From Candidatus Microgenomates bacterium (GTDB lineage Bacteria; Patescibacteriota; Microgenomatia; JACPZF01): 41,485 nt of DNA. The translations under genes were made by a program, and so were the position numbers. The notes under the pieces were generated by a model, which saw nothing but the letters and a program-made list of their open reading frames with translations, was not told the origin of the DNA and did no database searches. The DNA is taken from assembly GCA_016199065.1 (NCBI GenBank), contig JACQHK010000033.1, positions 1 to 41,485 of the forward strand, written 5' to 3'. Below, in pieces: positions 22,921-31,419 of this stretch; position 1 is the stretch's first letter; each line of letters opens with the position of its first letter.

Positions 22921-25632
22921 ATGAGTGAGTCCTGTTTTTTAAAAAGAACCAAATTTGGTTTGGCTCTTATTATTGGCGTAATTTGTTTCTTTTTGGCAAA
23001 TTCTCAGAGCTATGTTCTTGCACAGCCAGCGAAATTTTTACCCATAAGTATACAAACAAACGATTCTCTTCCGAATGGGTATTCTCTAGCATTTTCTGTT
23101 GATCATAAATCTTTGATTGATAGCAATCTCTCTGAGTTAACGGGTGACGATATTAGAATATTTTATGATTCCAGCGGTCTATTTATCGGTGATGAAAAAG
23201 AGGTAGACGCCGTGTTAGATGAATCAAGCAAGTGGAACAAAACTGATACCAAAATTTGGTTTAGATTACAGGAGGAACTTACCGCTTCTTTTCTAGATAG
23301 TACACATTATCGTTTGTATTATGGCGGAATTTACGAAACGGCCCCGCTAAGAGATAAAAGAAATGTTTATTATTTTTTCGATGACTTTAGCGACGGATTA
23401 TTAAACGACTGGGAAGTGGACAGTAATGCCTCGTTTTGGCAAGAAGCAGATGGAGTATTAATTTCAGAAAGCGGCGGTGCGCAAATTAAAAAAAACACAA
23501 TACAGATATCCAACTACTTTACACAGGTCGAAATAAAGAAAATTAATTCCAATCAATACGTTGGTATCTTTGGAAGACTTGTTAATTTTAATAGATTTTA
23601 TTTATTCAGTAGAGATCGTAACGCACATGATTGGCGATTAAATAGGAATTATGACGAACAGTGGAACACACTAGCCGTCAACGAAGATCAAAATACACCA
23701 GAAAATGGGGATATCATAAGTTTAAAAATAACAAGCGATAATATTATAGGTTACCTAAATGGTCAAAAAGTTGCAGAAACGAACGATAGTGCCATTAACG
23801 ATGGAACAGTAGGATTGTTTTCCAACGGTGAAAATTCATACACTGAATTCGATAATTTTCTCATCAGAAAATCTGTGCCAAATGAACCCTTCGTTAATCT
23901 GGTTTGGAATTCAACCACACCGACCGTTACGATCTCTCCCAGCATTGGGATAACCGGAACTTGGACCCCTACTCCAACATATATTGTAGACGATTCTCTT
24001 TCTTCTACTCCCACACCAACCCCAACTTTAATACCTGATTCTGTGGATGATTCAATTAGGATTTTATCAGCCGAAACGTACGATTCAGATTTTAACGGAA
24101 AGATAGATCAAATTATTCTGCGATTTAACGTTGATTTAAATGGTGCCACAGTAACCAATAGTGACTTTTCGGTTGTTTCTTATGCTCTTTCAAACAGTAA
24201 GGCGAAAGAAGAAAACGGTTTAGTAACCTTATATTTAACCGAGGCAAATTACTTTGACACTGGTAATAAACCTGAGGTAGTTGTAAGAAATCAAGGTGTT
24301 AAAGATCTTAGTAACAACTGGAATTCTGAAATTAAAGTTGTAGCGCAAGATAAGGCAGCACCTTACTTTATTCTCGATAATCCAATAGACGGTAATTATT
24401 ATTTTAATAACGGTATCAATTTCGCAGGTATCTCTTCGGATTATTCAGGAGCAGAAGATTCGGTAGCGGTCTTAATTAAAATATTCTTTAAAAAACAAGA
24501 AGCTAACCAGTGGTATGAACTAGATACCCTAAGTAATGATTCTTTTCTGGAGCCATATGAATGGAGTTTGCACAAAGATTGGTTAGAAGAAAATGGTATA
24601 TACGATTTTAAAATTGAAAGTTATGACTTAGATGGTAATATCTCTGAAAAAAATTTAACATCAATTGCAATCGATGATATAAAACCTTTAAACCCTACTA
24701 TTTATTCGACTTCCCATACAATTAATGAGTGGAGTAACAATAATATAATAAAATTTATCATCAATGCACAAAACGATTTAAGTAAAATAAGAAACTACTA
24801 TTTTGGCTTTGGCAATTTTTCAAATGATACGGGTGTTTCTTTTAATAAGTTAGACACAAACGTTGCTAATTTTGATAGCGATAAATTAAAAGATGGAATT
24901 TATTATCTTTTCTTTAAAACCGAAAATAGGAGTGGTAGCAGTTCGGAAGTGTTAACTTTTGGTCCTTTTAAAATAGATACACAAAAACCGCTCTTAACGT
25001 TAAACTATGTGAAAAACCTGTCCCAAATTCCCGAAATAAATTTTCAAATTTTTCCGACGGATGAATTATCTGGTGTAAAAAGCGTAGAAGCTAATTATCA
25101 GGATCCGCAGGGAAATAATAAGACTTTGAATTCTAAAAATATTACTCCATATACTTTTAGTTTTATTACTGATGGTCTAAATTTATTCGGTAAATACTTA
25201 TTTTCATTCAAAACAATAGATAATGCAGGAAACTTCGAAACACTCAGTACCTATATTGGAATTGAATCGACAATATTTATACCGCAAATAACCGAGAATC
25301 CCCAATCCTCAAATGATGAAAATGATAGTGATAGTTTAACCACAACTCCAGGAGTTGTGGCGTCAGACGTAAATTCACCTCATGGGTCGTTAGAAACAGA
25401 TCTTAGGGAAATTAATCCGACCGTATTAGGTACGAGCATTGAGTCAACTTCTGAAGGAGAAAGTAATAACATCAAGCAACCAGAGAATTATCAAAAGATT
25501 AGTGGAATAAGTGAAAGTGAAAAATTGCCTGAAAATAACAAAGATGAAAAAATAGGGATTGCGATAGTTTTGATAAGCTTATTGGCTGGCCTGATCTTAT
25601 TCCGGAAGTTTTTTACCTCTCTCGATTTTTGA
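22921..25632 (+). CDS. Large anchored surface protein with DUF2341-like and LamG-like domains
   Basis: A 903-residue exported protein. It has a signal peptide (1-35), a DUF2341-like domain (about 40-145, with DDIRIFYDSSG and HYRLYYGG), a concanavalin/LamG-like domain (about 150-320, starting FDDFSDG), a Thr/Pro linker (about 335-370), three or more Ig-like beta domains (about 375-790), a Ser/Asp/Glu-rich stretch and a C-terminal membrane segment (about 877-895). The modules point to carbohydrate binding or adhesion at the surface. It starts 4 nt after the four-helix-bundle gene. Codon composition is more AT-rich than the glycan cluster. Confidence 0.8.
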   Translation: MSESCFLKRTKFGLALIIGVICFFLANSQSYVLAQPAKFLPISIQTNDSLPNGYSLAFSVDHKSLIDSNLSELTGDDIRIFYDSSGLFIGDEKEVDAVLDESSKWNKTDTKIWFRLQEELTASFLDSTHYRLYYGGIYETAPLRDKRNVYYFFDDFSDGLLNDWEVDSNASFWQEADGVLISESGGAQIKKNTIQISNYFTQVEIKKINSNQYVGIFGRLVNFNRFYLFSRDRNAHDWRLNRNYDEQWNTLAVNEDQNTPENGDIISLKITSDNIIGYLNGQKVAETNDSAINDGTVGLFSNGENSYTEFDNFLIRKSVPNEPFVNLVWNSTTPTVTISPSIGITGTWTPTPTYIVDDSLSSTPTPTPTLIPDSVDDSIRILSAETYDSDFNGKIDQIILRFNVDLNGATVTNSDFSVVSYALSNSKAKEENGLVTLYLTEANYFDTGNKPEVVVRNQGVKDLSNNWNSEIKVVAQDKAAPYFILDNPIDGNYYFNNGINFAGISSDYSGAEDSVAVLIKIFFKKQEANQWYELDTLSNDSFLEPYEWSLHKDWLEENGIYDFKIESYDLDGNISEKNLTSIAIDDIKPLNPTIYSTSHTINEWSNNNIIKFIINAQNDLSKIRNYYFGFGNFSNDTGVSFNKLDTNVANFDSDKLKDGIYYLFFKTENRSGSSSEVLTFGPFKIDTQKPLLTLNYVKNLSQIPEINFQIFPTDELSGVKSVEANYQDPQGNNKTLNSKNITPYTFSFITDGLNLFGKYLFSFKTIDNAGNFETLSTYIGIESTIFIPQITENPQSSNDENDSDSLTTTPGVVASDVNSPHGSLETDLREINPTVLGTSIESTSEGESNNIKQPENYQKISGISESEKLPENNKDEKIGIAIVLISLLAGLILFRKFFTSLDF

Positions 25633-25656
25633 AAAAGAATTTGCTAACATAAGAAC

Positions 25657-25893
25657 ATGCCAAAAAAAGCAGCAAAAAACGGACCAAAGGATGAAGTAAT
25701 CATAGAAGGTTATAAAGAGTACAAGGATGGCGGAGGGGAGGCTGGTACTGGTGGTTTTGCCAAAAGATTTTCTAAGCTTTTTGGGGCAACGAAACTTCAT
25801 GTGCGCAATGTTTTAGAAAAAGATAAAAGACGTAAAGAAGAGCGAGCAAGGCGGGAACAATTGGGTGGTGGCGGACCGGAGTCTTTGGGATAA
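25657..25893 (+). CDS. Small basic unknown protein
   Basis: A 78-residue charged protein with Lys/Arg-rich ends, a Gly-rich turn (GGGEAGTGG at about 25-33) and a KRRKEERARREQ helix followed by a Gly-rich tail. There is no membrane segment. A TAACAT (25645-25650) ends 6 nt before the ATG, in line with other starts here. Composition suggests nucleic acid or ribosome binding, but that is only a guess from charge. Confidence 0.5.
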   Translation: MPKKAAKNGPKDEVIIEGYKEYKDGGGEAGTGGFAKRFSKLFGATKLHVRNVLEKDKRRKEERARREQLGGGGPESLG

Positions 25894-25940
25894 TTTTTCT
25901 TCTTTCTTCTTGACTATTCAGCCTCGAAGTTCCAATAATG

Positions 25941-26040
25941 GAATATATAGCCATTTTATTCAGTTTGCAGCCCCGCTTGGCGGGGCGAAAAACTGATTAG
26001 ATGGATATATGCTGAGTTAATCATGTAATATCGAAGCATA
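25941..26040 (+). repeat. Dispersed hairpin repeat, copy 3
   Basis: The same unit as copies 1 and 2. The outer stem runs from CCAT (25951-25954) to ATGG (26001-26004), with the inner stem GCCCCGC-TTG-GCGGGGC (25970-25986). The internal stem pairs read TCAG/CTGA where copies 1 and 2A read TCCG/CGGA, a compensatory change. The tail ends ATCGAAGCATATG and runs into the start codon of the CAP gene, with a TAATAT (26026-26031) as a possible -10. Confidence 0.78.
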
Positions 26041-27023
26041 TGCCCAATTTTCATCATTGGTTTTTTCCGCATCCGGGAAACAACCATAAACCCAAACTTT
26101 TACACCACAGCTCATTGCTTGCTTATATTGCGTTGTTTTTGTTTGTCCAGCTGGTTTTTTCCGTGACGATGGTGGCCAAACCGGAAGTTTTGGGGCTGGC
26201 CACTAACATTTCAGTTGGTGATTTGTTAACAGAAACCAACGCCAAGCGCGTGGAAAACGGTCTAAGCCCTTTGAGGTTAAATGATCAGCTTTCCCAAGCT
26301 GCGGCGGGTAAGGCCAGCGACATGTTTGCCAAAAACTACTGGGCACACTATGCTCCGGATGGCAGCACCCCCTGGGCATTTATTGAAGGAGCAGGGTATC
26401 GATATAAATACGCCGGAGAAAATCTCGCCCGCGATTTTTCCGTTTCCCCACAGGTAGTTTCAGCCTGGATGGATTCAGATACCCATCGCAAAAATATTCT
26501 TGATTCGCGGTTTCAGGACGTGGGTTTTGCGGTGGTGAACGGAACACTGGACGGTTCAGAAACGACTTTAGTGGTGCAGATGTTTGCCACGCCGGGAGTC
26601 GGACAAATTGCCCAAGCGCCTAAAGAAGAAGTTAAACCTCCCGTCATTACTCAAGCTCCGGCAGCTCAGTTCACGCCTACAATAGAAGTAACAATACCGG
26701 CCAGAGAAACAATTACCCAAGCACCAATAATCGAAATCACCCAGGCACAGGCAGTATTCCCTGCCGTTTCTCCGGATTTAAATCAGGCAAGATTGGGAGC
26801 AACGTCGGAAGTGATTAAAAAACCATTGCTAAACGTTGCCTCCCTGACTCGTTCCATGTCGATTGGTTTGGCTCTGATGCTCATTGCCCTAATGTATGTT
26901 GATGCTCTCCACATGTTTAAAAAGAAAATTTATCGAATTTCGGGGAATAACATTGCCCATATGACGTTTTTGTTGGCAATAGTGATTATGCTTTACCTGG
27001 TAAAATCAGGAACAATAGTTTAA
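26040..27023 (+). CDS. CAP-domain (SCP/PR1-like) anchored surface protein
   Basis: A 327-residue protein. An N-terminal membrane segment (about 26-46) leads to a CAP domain at about 58-195, with LLTETNAKRVENGL, the AHYAPDG region, YAGENLA, and SDTHRKNIL holding the canonical histidine. A Pro/Ala/Thr-rich linker follows (about 200-255), and two more membrane segments lie at about 275-290 and 305-322. CAP proteins are secreted effectors or binders of lipids and walls; the exact role is unknown. The start codon sits at the end of a dispersed repeat. Confidence 0.82.
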   Translation: MPNFHHWFFPHPGNNHKPKLLHHSSLLAYIALFLFVQLVFSVTMVAKPEVLGLATNISVGDLLTETNAKRVENGLSPLRLNDQLSQAAAGKASDMFAKNYWAHYAPDGSTPWAFIEGAGYRYKYAGENLARDFSVSPQVVSAWMDSDTHRKNILDSRFQDVGFAVVNGTLDGSETTLVVQMFATPGVGQIAQAPKEEVKPPVITQAPAAQFTPTIEVTIPARETITQAPIIEITQAQAVFPAVSPDLNQARLGATSEVIKKPLLNVASLTRSMSIGLALMLIALMYVDALHMFKKKIYRISGNNIAHMTFLLAIVIMLYLVKSGTIV

Positions 27024-27027
27024 AAAT

Positions 27028-27291
27028 ATGACTAAAGAAATTAAAAAATATCTCTTTCACTACCTCTTTTTAGCCATTATCTTGTTTTTTGGCGTGGTCA
27101 TTTTTATGATGGTGGGGTTTGATAAGACTTTACAGCTTAATGTCGCGATCTTAACGATTGCTTCTTATTTCCTATGGGGAATAATTCACCACTTTCTCAA
27201 AGATGACTTACACATAAAAGTTGTGATAGAATATCTGCTTATTACTGCCCTTTCTTTAATTTTGGTACTTTCTTTACTGTATCGTTTATAA
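27028..27291 (+). CDS. Small three-helix membrane protein
   Basis: An 87-residue integral membrane protein with three hydrophobic segments (about 10-30, 35-55, 64-84) and short basic ends. I do not recognise the family. It lies 4 nt after the CAP gene and 3 nt before rmlA, so it joins the surface-protein and glycan genes in one transcript. It could be a small accessory subunit of the glycan machinery, but nothing in the sequence shows this. Confidence 0.6.
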   Translation: MTKEIKKYLFHYLFLAIILFFGVVIFMMVGFDKTLQLNVAILTIASYFLWGIIHHFLKDDLHIKVVIEYLLITALSLILVLSLLYRL

Positions 27292-27294
27292 CTT

Positions 27295-28023
27295 ATGAAA
27301 GGCGTCGTACTTGCCGGAGGCTTGGGGACCAGGTTGTATCCACTGACCCATGCTACCAACAAACACTTGCTACCCATCTACAACAAACCCATGGTTTATT
27401 ATCCAATTGAAGCGTTGGTTAAAGCAGGGATTGAAGAAGTCATGGTCGTCGTTGGTGGTCCGCATGCCGGAGATTTTATTTCGGTTTTAAAAAACGGTAA
27501 GGATTTGGGATTAAAACATTTAGAATATGCCTATCAGGAAAGAGAAGGAGGGATTGCTGACGCTCTTTCCATTTGCCGGGATTTTGCCGACGGTGAAAAC
27601 ATCACCGTTTTTCTAGGAGATAATCCGACCGACGTAGACATTTCTGAGGAAGTCCGTAGTTTTAAGGAAGGAGCTCATATTTTTGTCAAAGAAGTATCCG
27701 ACCCGACGCGTTTCGGCATTGCTGTCTTCGATGATAAAAACAAGAAAAAATTGCTCAAAATCGTCGAAAAACCAAAAGATGAAAAGCATAACCTGGCGGT
27801 GGCCGGTTTATACATTTACGACAAAAAAGTTTTTTCTTACATTAAAAAATGCCAACCATCGGCCAGAAACGAACTGGAGATAACTGATGTCAATAATTTT
27901 TATATCAAAGCCGGAACAATGAAATGGAGCTATTTAACAGGTTTTTGGAGCGACACAGGCACTTTTCAAAGTCTTTATTTGGCCAACAAATATTGGGCAG
28001 AAAAAGCCCTTTTGGAAAAATAA
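27295..28023 (+). CDS. rmlA: Glucose-1-phosphate thymidylyltransferase, short form
   Basis: A 242-residue nucleotidyltransferase. It has GGLGTRLYPLT with the triphosphate loop (8-18), the sugar-phosphate lysine region KHLLPIYNKPMVYYP, FLGDNP, FGIAVFD, EKP and the ELEITDVNNFY and WSDTGT motifs of RmlA. It makes dTDP-glucose for the rhamnose pathway. It is about 50 residues shorter than classical RmlA and lacks the C-terminal helices that form the allosteric site, so it may escape dTDP-rhamnose feedback. rmlB follows 12 nt downstream. Confidence 0.86.
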   Translation: MKGVVLAGGLGTRLYPLTHATNKHLLPIYNKPMVYYPIEALVKAGIEEVMVVVGGPHAGDFISVLKNGKDLGLKHLEYAYQEREGGIADALSICRDFADGENITVFLGDNPTDVDISEEVRSFKEGAHIFVKEVSDPTRFGIAVFDDKNKKKLLKIVEKPKDEKHNLAVAGLYIYDKKVFSYIKKCQPSARNELEITDVNNFYIKAGTMKWSYLTGFWSDTGTFQSLYLANKYWAEKALLEK

Positions 28024-28035
28024 GTAATTTTCCCT

Positions 28036-29046
28036 ATGAATATTCTCGTCACTGGCGGCTGCGGTTTTATCGGCAGTAATTTTATTCTCTATTGGTTAAA
28101 GCGTTATCCTAATGATTTTGTGATAAATCTTGATAAGTTAACCTACGCCGGAAATCCTCAAAACCTTTCCTCGGAAGAGAATAATTCTCACTACAAATTT
28201 GTAAAAGGCGATATTACTGACGATAGGTTAGTGGATGAACTGATTTCTAAAGTAGATACCGTAGTGCACTTTGCCGCAGAAAGTCATGTAGACCGTTCAA
28301 TAAGCGGCCCTTCTGTTTTTGTCCAGACGAATGTTTTAGGAACCGAAATTCTGCTGGAGAAAGCAGTGAAGCATAAGGTCAAGCGTTTTCACCATATTTC
28401 TACTGATGAGGTTTTCGGGGCGCTAAAAACCTCAGATACGAGCAAATTTAGTGAACGAACAAATTATAACCCCAGAAGTCCGTATTCTGCCAGCAAAGCT
28501 GGTTCAGATCATTTAGTAAGAGCTTTTTATCACACTTACGGTTTGCCGACTACTATTACTAATTGCTCCAATAATTTCGGTCCGTTTCAGCATCCGGAAA
28601 AACTAATCCCTTTGGCTATTACCAATTTGCTGGAGGGGAAAAAAGTGCCCGTTTACGGAAAGGGTAACCAAATTCGCGACTGGCTTTATGTTGAAGATCA
28701 TTGCCGGGCCATTGAAACAGTTTTGCAAAAAGGAGAAGCAGGACAGACCTATTGCGTCGGTGGTTTGACCGAAGATATTCTCAATTTAGAGGTGATTAAA
28801 TTGATCATTAAACTTTTGGGAAAAAGCGAGGAGGAGATAGAGTTCGTTAAGGATCGCCCAGGCCATGACGAAAAATACAGTATAGATTGGAGTAAAATTA
28901 AGAACGAATTGGGCTGGAAACCTCTTCATTCTTTCGAGGAATGGTTAAAGATCACCGTTGAGTGGTACAAGGAGCATCAGGAATGGTGGAAAAAAATTAA
29001 AAATGAAGAGTGGAAAAGGTATTATCAGCGACAATATGATCAGTGA
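28036..29046 (+). CDS. rmlB: dTDP-glucose 4,6-dehydratase
   Basis: A 336-residue extended SDR. It has GGCGFIGSNF (7-16), the conserved HFAAESHVDRSI, STDEVFG with catalytic T/D/E, and YSASKAGSDHLVRAF with the YxxxK pair. NNFGPFQHPEKLIP and QIRDWLYVEDHCRAI are further RmlB hallmarks. It converts dTDP-glucose to the 4-keto-6-deoxy intermediate. No rmlC lies nearby, so the 3,5-epimerase must be elsewhere or the intermediate goes to another sugar. The gene ends before a 127-bp AT-rich spacer. Confidence 0.93.
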   Translation: MNILVTGGCGFIGSNFILYWLKRYPNDFVINLDKLTYAGNPQNLSSEENNSHYKFVKGDITDDRLVDELISKVDTVVHFAAESHVDRSISGPSVFVQTNVLGTEILLEKAVKHKVKRFHHISTDEVFGALKTSDTSKFSERTNYNPRSPYSASKAGSDHLVRAFYHTYGLPTTITNCSNNFGPFQHPEKLIPLAITNLLEGKKVPVYGKGNQIRDWLYVEDHCRAIETVLQKGEAGQTYCVGGLTEDILNLEVIKLIIKLLGKSEEEIEFVKDRPGHDEKYSIDWSKIKNELGWKPLHSFEEWLKITVEWYKEHQEWWKKIKNEEWKRYYQRQYDQ

Positions 29047-29069
29047 CGTTGGGCGTATAAGTTAAGAAT

Positions 29070-29155
29070 AAATTTCCAATTTTCAGTTTCAAATTTTCAA
29101 TCAATTTTTAATTGAATAATTTTATAATTAGAAATTGAATAAAAATTAGAAATTT
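29070..29155. repeat. AT-rich nested inverted repeat before ugd
   Basis: The left arm 29070-29090 (AAATTTCCAATTTTCAGTTTC) pairs imperfectly with 29131-29155, and a small hairpin TCAATT-TTT-AATTGA (29101-29115) sits inside. This fills most of the 127-bp spacer 29047-29173. It could be an intergenic repeat or a weak attenuator. There is no GC-rich stem. Confidence 0.5.
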
Positions 29156-29161
29156 GTAAGT

Positions 29162-29168
29162 AAAGGAG
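29162..29168 (+). promoter_or_regulatory. Shine-Dalgarno site of ugd
   Basis: AAAGGAG lies 5 nt before the ATG at 29174. It is a strong site and shows that leadered translation exists here beside the leaderless starts. Confidence 0.75.
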
Positions 29169-29173
29169 TTTTT

Positions 29174-30475
29174 ATGACGATTACTTTTATCGGACATGGT
29201 TACGTAGGGTTGGTTACCGCCGCTGTTTTTGCCGATTTAGGCAATACGGTTTATTGTGTGGGCAGAAACCCGGAAAAAATTAATAATTTAAAAAAAGGTC
29301 TTACGCCATTTTTTGAACCGGGACTGGAAGAGCTGGTTAAGAAAAACCTCGAACAAAAGAGATTGATTTTTACCTTAGATTACCAGGAAGCTATTCCCGA
29401 AGCGGACGTGGTGTTTATTTGTGTTGGTACACCTTCTTTGCCTTCAGGAGAAGCGGACTTATCAGCTGTTTTTAAGGCTTCAGAAGAAATTGCAAAAAAC
29501 CTTAAAGGCTATACGGTGGTTGCCTGTAAGAGTACAGTACCCGTAGGAACTAATCGAAGAGTAGCAAAAATTCTTGAGAAAGGTAAAAAGAAAGACGTCA
29601 AGTTTGACATTGCTTCCTGCCCTGAATTTTTAAAGGAAGGAACGGCACTTCACGACACACAAAATCCCGACCGAATTGTGGCGGGCGCCGATAGCGTCAA
29701 GGCTTTAGATGTTCTCGAAGAACTTCATAAACCAATTAATTCTATTTTCTTACGTACGACCATTGAAACAGCGGAAATGATTAAGTACGGGGCCAATACT
29801 TTGTTGGCGGCCAAGATTTCTTTTGCTAATTCCATGTCCTTTTTATGCGATATAGTGGGAGCAGATATTGAACAGGTGATGGAAGGTATAGGCTTGGATA
29901 ACAGAATCGGCAAACAATTTTTGGCTGCCGGAGTGGGTTATGGCGGAAGCTGTTTTCCCAAAGACGTTAAGGCCTTAGTGGCTATGACGAAAAGATATAA
30001 AACTCCGGGAATGCTTTTTGAGGCAGTGGAAGAAGTTAACCAAATCGCCCATGAGCATTTTTTCCAAAAAGTGAAAAAATATTTCCATAATGATTTAAAA
30101 GGCAAAAAAATTACGCTGTGGGGATTGGCCTTTAAGCCCGATACTGACGATATGCGTGATGCTCCCTCCCTACCGATTATCAAGTCCTTACTTAACGAAG
30201 GAGCCAAAGTTGTGGCCTATGATCCTAAGGCAGTTGAGAATGCCAAAAAGTCTCTGGGAGAAAAATATGCGATTGAATATACTCCTGATGCGTACTCAGC
30301 TTGTGCCGGTACAGATGCCTTATTAATTGTTACTGAGTGGAACGAATTTAAACAAGCCGATTTAGAAAAAGTAAAGAAGCAACTAAAAAAACCGGTAATT
30401 TTTGACGGACGGAATATTTATGAAGCCAAAAAGGTAAAAGAACTAGGTTTTGAATATTACGGAACTGGAAAATGA
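29174..30475 (+). CDS. ugd: UDP-glucose 6-dehydrogenase
   Basis: A 433-residue UDP-sugar dehydrogenase. The NAD fold reads GHGYVGLVTA (7-16), followed by VGTPS, the STVPVGT motif and the sugar-binding CPEFLKEGTA. The catalytic cysteine is C260 in GGSCFPKD, and the C-terminal domain has WGLAFKPDTDDMRDAPS. It oxidises UDP-glucose to UDP-glucuronate. A UDP-glucuronate decarboxylase-like gene follows 2 kb later, so the pair would give UDP-xylose. Its stop overlaps the rmd start by 4 nt. Confidence 0.93.
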   Translation: MTITFIGHGYVGLVTAAVFADLGNTVYCVGRNPEKINNLKKGLTPFFEPGLEELVKKNLEQKRLIFTLDYQEAIPEADVVFICVGTPSLPSGEADLSAVFKASEEIAKNLKGYTVVACKSTVPVGTNRRVAKILEKGKKKDVKFDIASCPEFLKEGTALHDTQNPDRIVAGADSVKALDVLEELHKPINSIFLRTTIETAEMIKYGANTLLAAKISFANSMSFLCDIVGADIEQVMEGIGLDNRIGKQFLAAGVGYGGSCFPKDVKALVAMTKRYKTPGMLFEAVEEVNQIAHEHFFQKVKKYFHNDLKGKKITLWGLAFKPDTDDMRDAPSLPIIKSLLNEGAKVVAYDPKAVENAKKSLGEKYAIEYTPDAYSACAGTDALLIVTEWNEFKQADLEKVKKQLKKPVIFDGRNIYEAKKVKELGFEYYGTGK

Positions 30476-31419
30476 AAAAAGTTTTTATTACCGGTATCAG
30501 TGGCTTCGCGGGAAGTCATTTGCTGGATTTTCTCAAAAACAACAAAGAGTTAGAAATTTACGGTACAGTTTGGGGAAGCGAGAAGATTAATAGCGCCCAA
30601 ACTTTCCGCCTTGATTTAAGGGATAAAGAAAAAGTTTTTGCTCTTCTTAACGAGATTAACCCCGATTATGTATTTCACCTGGCGGCCTTGACTTCTCCTG
30701 CTGCCAGTTTTTCCCATCCGGAAGAAACACTGGTCAATAACGTAAGTGCTCAATTTTCTCTTCTTGAGGCATTGCAAAAAATTAAAAGTCAGGCCAAAAT
30801 TCTGATTGTCGGCTCAGGTGACGAATACGGATTAGTTAATTCCAAAGACAATCCCATAAAAGAAAGTCAACCGTTGATGCCCACCAGCCCTTATGCAGTT
30901 TCTAAGGTAACTCAGGATTTTTTGGGTTTGCAGTATTATTTAAGTTATAATTTACCAATTATTCGGGTACGACCTTTCAATCATATCGGCCCGCGCCAGA
31001 GTCCCCACTTTGTCGTATCTTCTTTTGCCAAACAAATTGCCGAAATTGAGTCGGGAAAAAAGGAAGCAGTGATGAGGGTTGGTAATCTTTCGGCAATCAG
31101 AGATTTTACAGACGTGGAGGACATGGTAAAAGCCTATTGGTTAGCAGTAAACAAGGGTGTATCGGGTGAAGTCTATAACATTGGTTCAGGAGCAGCCAGA
31201 ACCACGGAAGGAATTTTAAGCGACCTCTTGTCTCTCTCTTCCAAAAAAATTAGAATTAGTGTTGATCAATCATTAATGAGGCCGGTTGATAATCCCAAGT
31301 TGGTTTGCGACTTTACTAAATTTCAGAAATTAACAGGTTGGAAACCAGCCATTTCTTTTAGTGAAACTTTACAAAAAATACTTGCTTTCTGGAGAGAAAA
31401 GATAAAGGAGGATGTATGA
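30472..31419 (+). CDS. rmd: GDP-4-keto-6-deoxymannose reductase-like SDR
   Basis: A 315-residue extended SDR. It has [12 protein letters not shown] (6-17), FHLAALTSP, the VGSGDEYG motif, [12 protein letters not shown] with YxxxK, and [15 protein letters not shown], which is typical of Rmd. With the next gene, gmd, it would make GDP-D-rhamnose from GDP-mannose. GDP-fucose synthase (GMER) is a less likely alternative because the Rmd-type motifs fit better. It overlaps ugd and gmd by 4 nt each. Confidence 0.8.
   Translation: MKKVFITGISGFAGSHLLDFLKNNKELEIYGTVWGSEKINSAQTFRLDLRDKEKVFALLNEINPDYVFHLAALTSPAASFSHPEETLVNNVSAQFSLLEALQKIKSQAKILIVGSGDEYGLVNSKDNPIKESQPLMPTSPYAVSKVTQDFLGLQYYLSYNLPIIRVRPFNHIGPRQSPHFVVSSFAKQIAEIESGKKEAVMRVGNLSAIRDFTDVEDMVKAYWLAVNKGVSGEVYNIGSGAARTTEGILSDLLSLSSKKIRISVDQSLMRPVDNPKLVCDFTKFQKLTGWKPAISFSETLQKILAFWREKIKEDV
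31404..31411 (+). promoter_or_regulatory. Strong Shine-Dalgarno site of gmd
   Basis: AAAGGAGG lies 4 nt before the ATG at 31416, inside the end of rmd. It is a near-perfect anti-16S match and marks an internal operon start. Confidence 0.75.
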
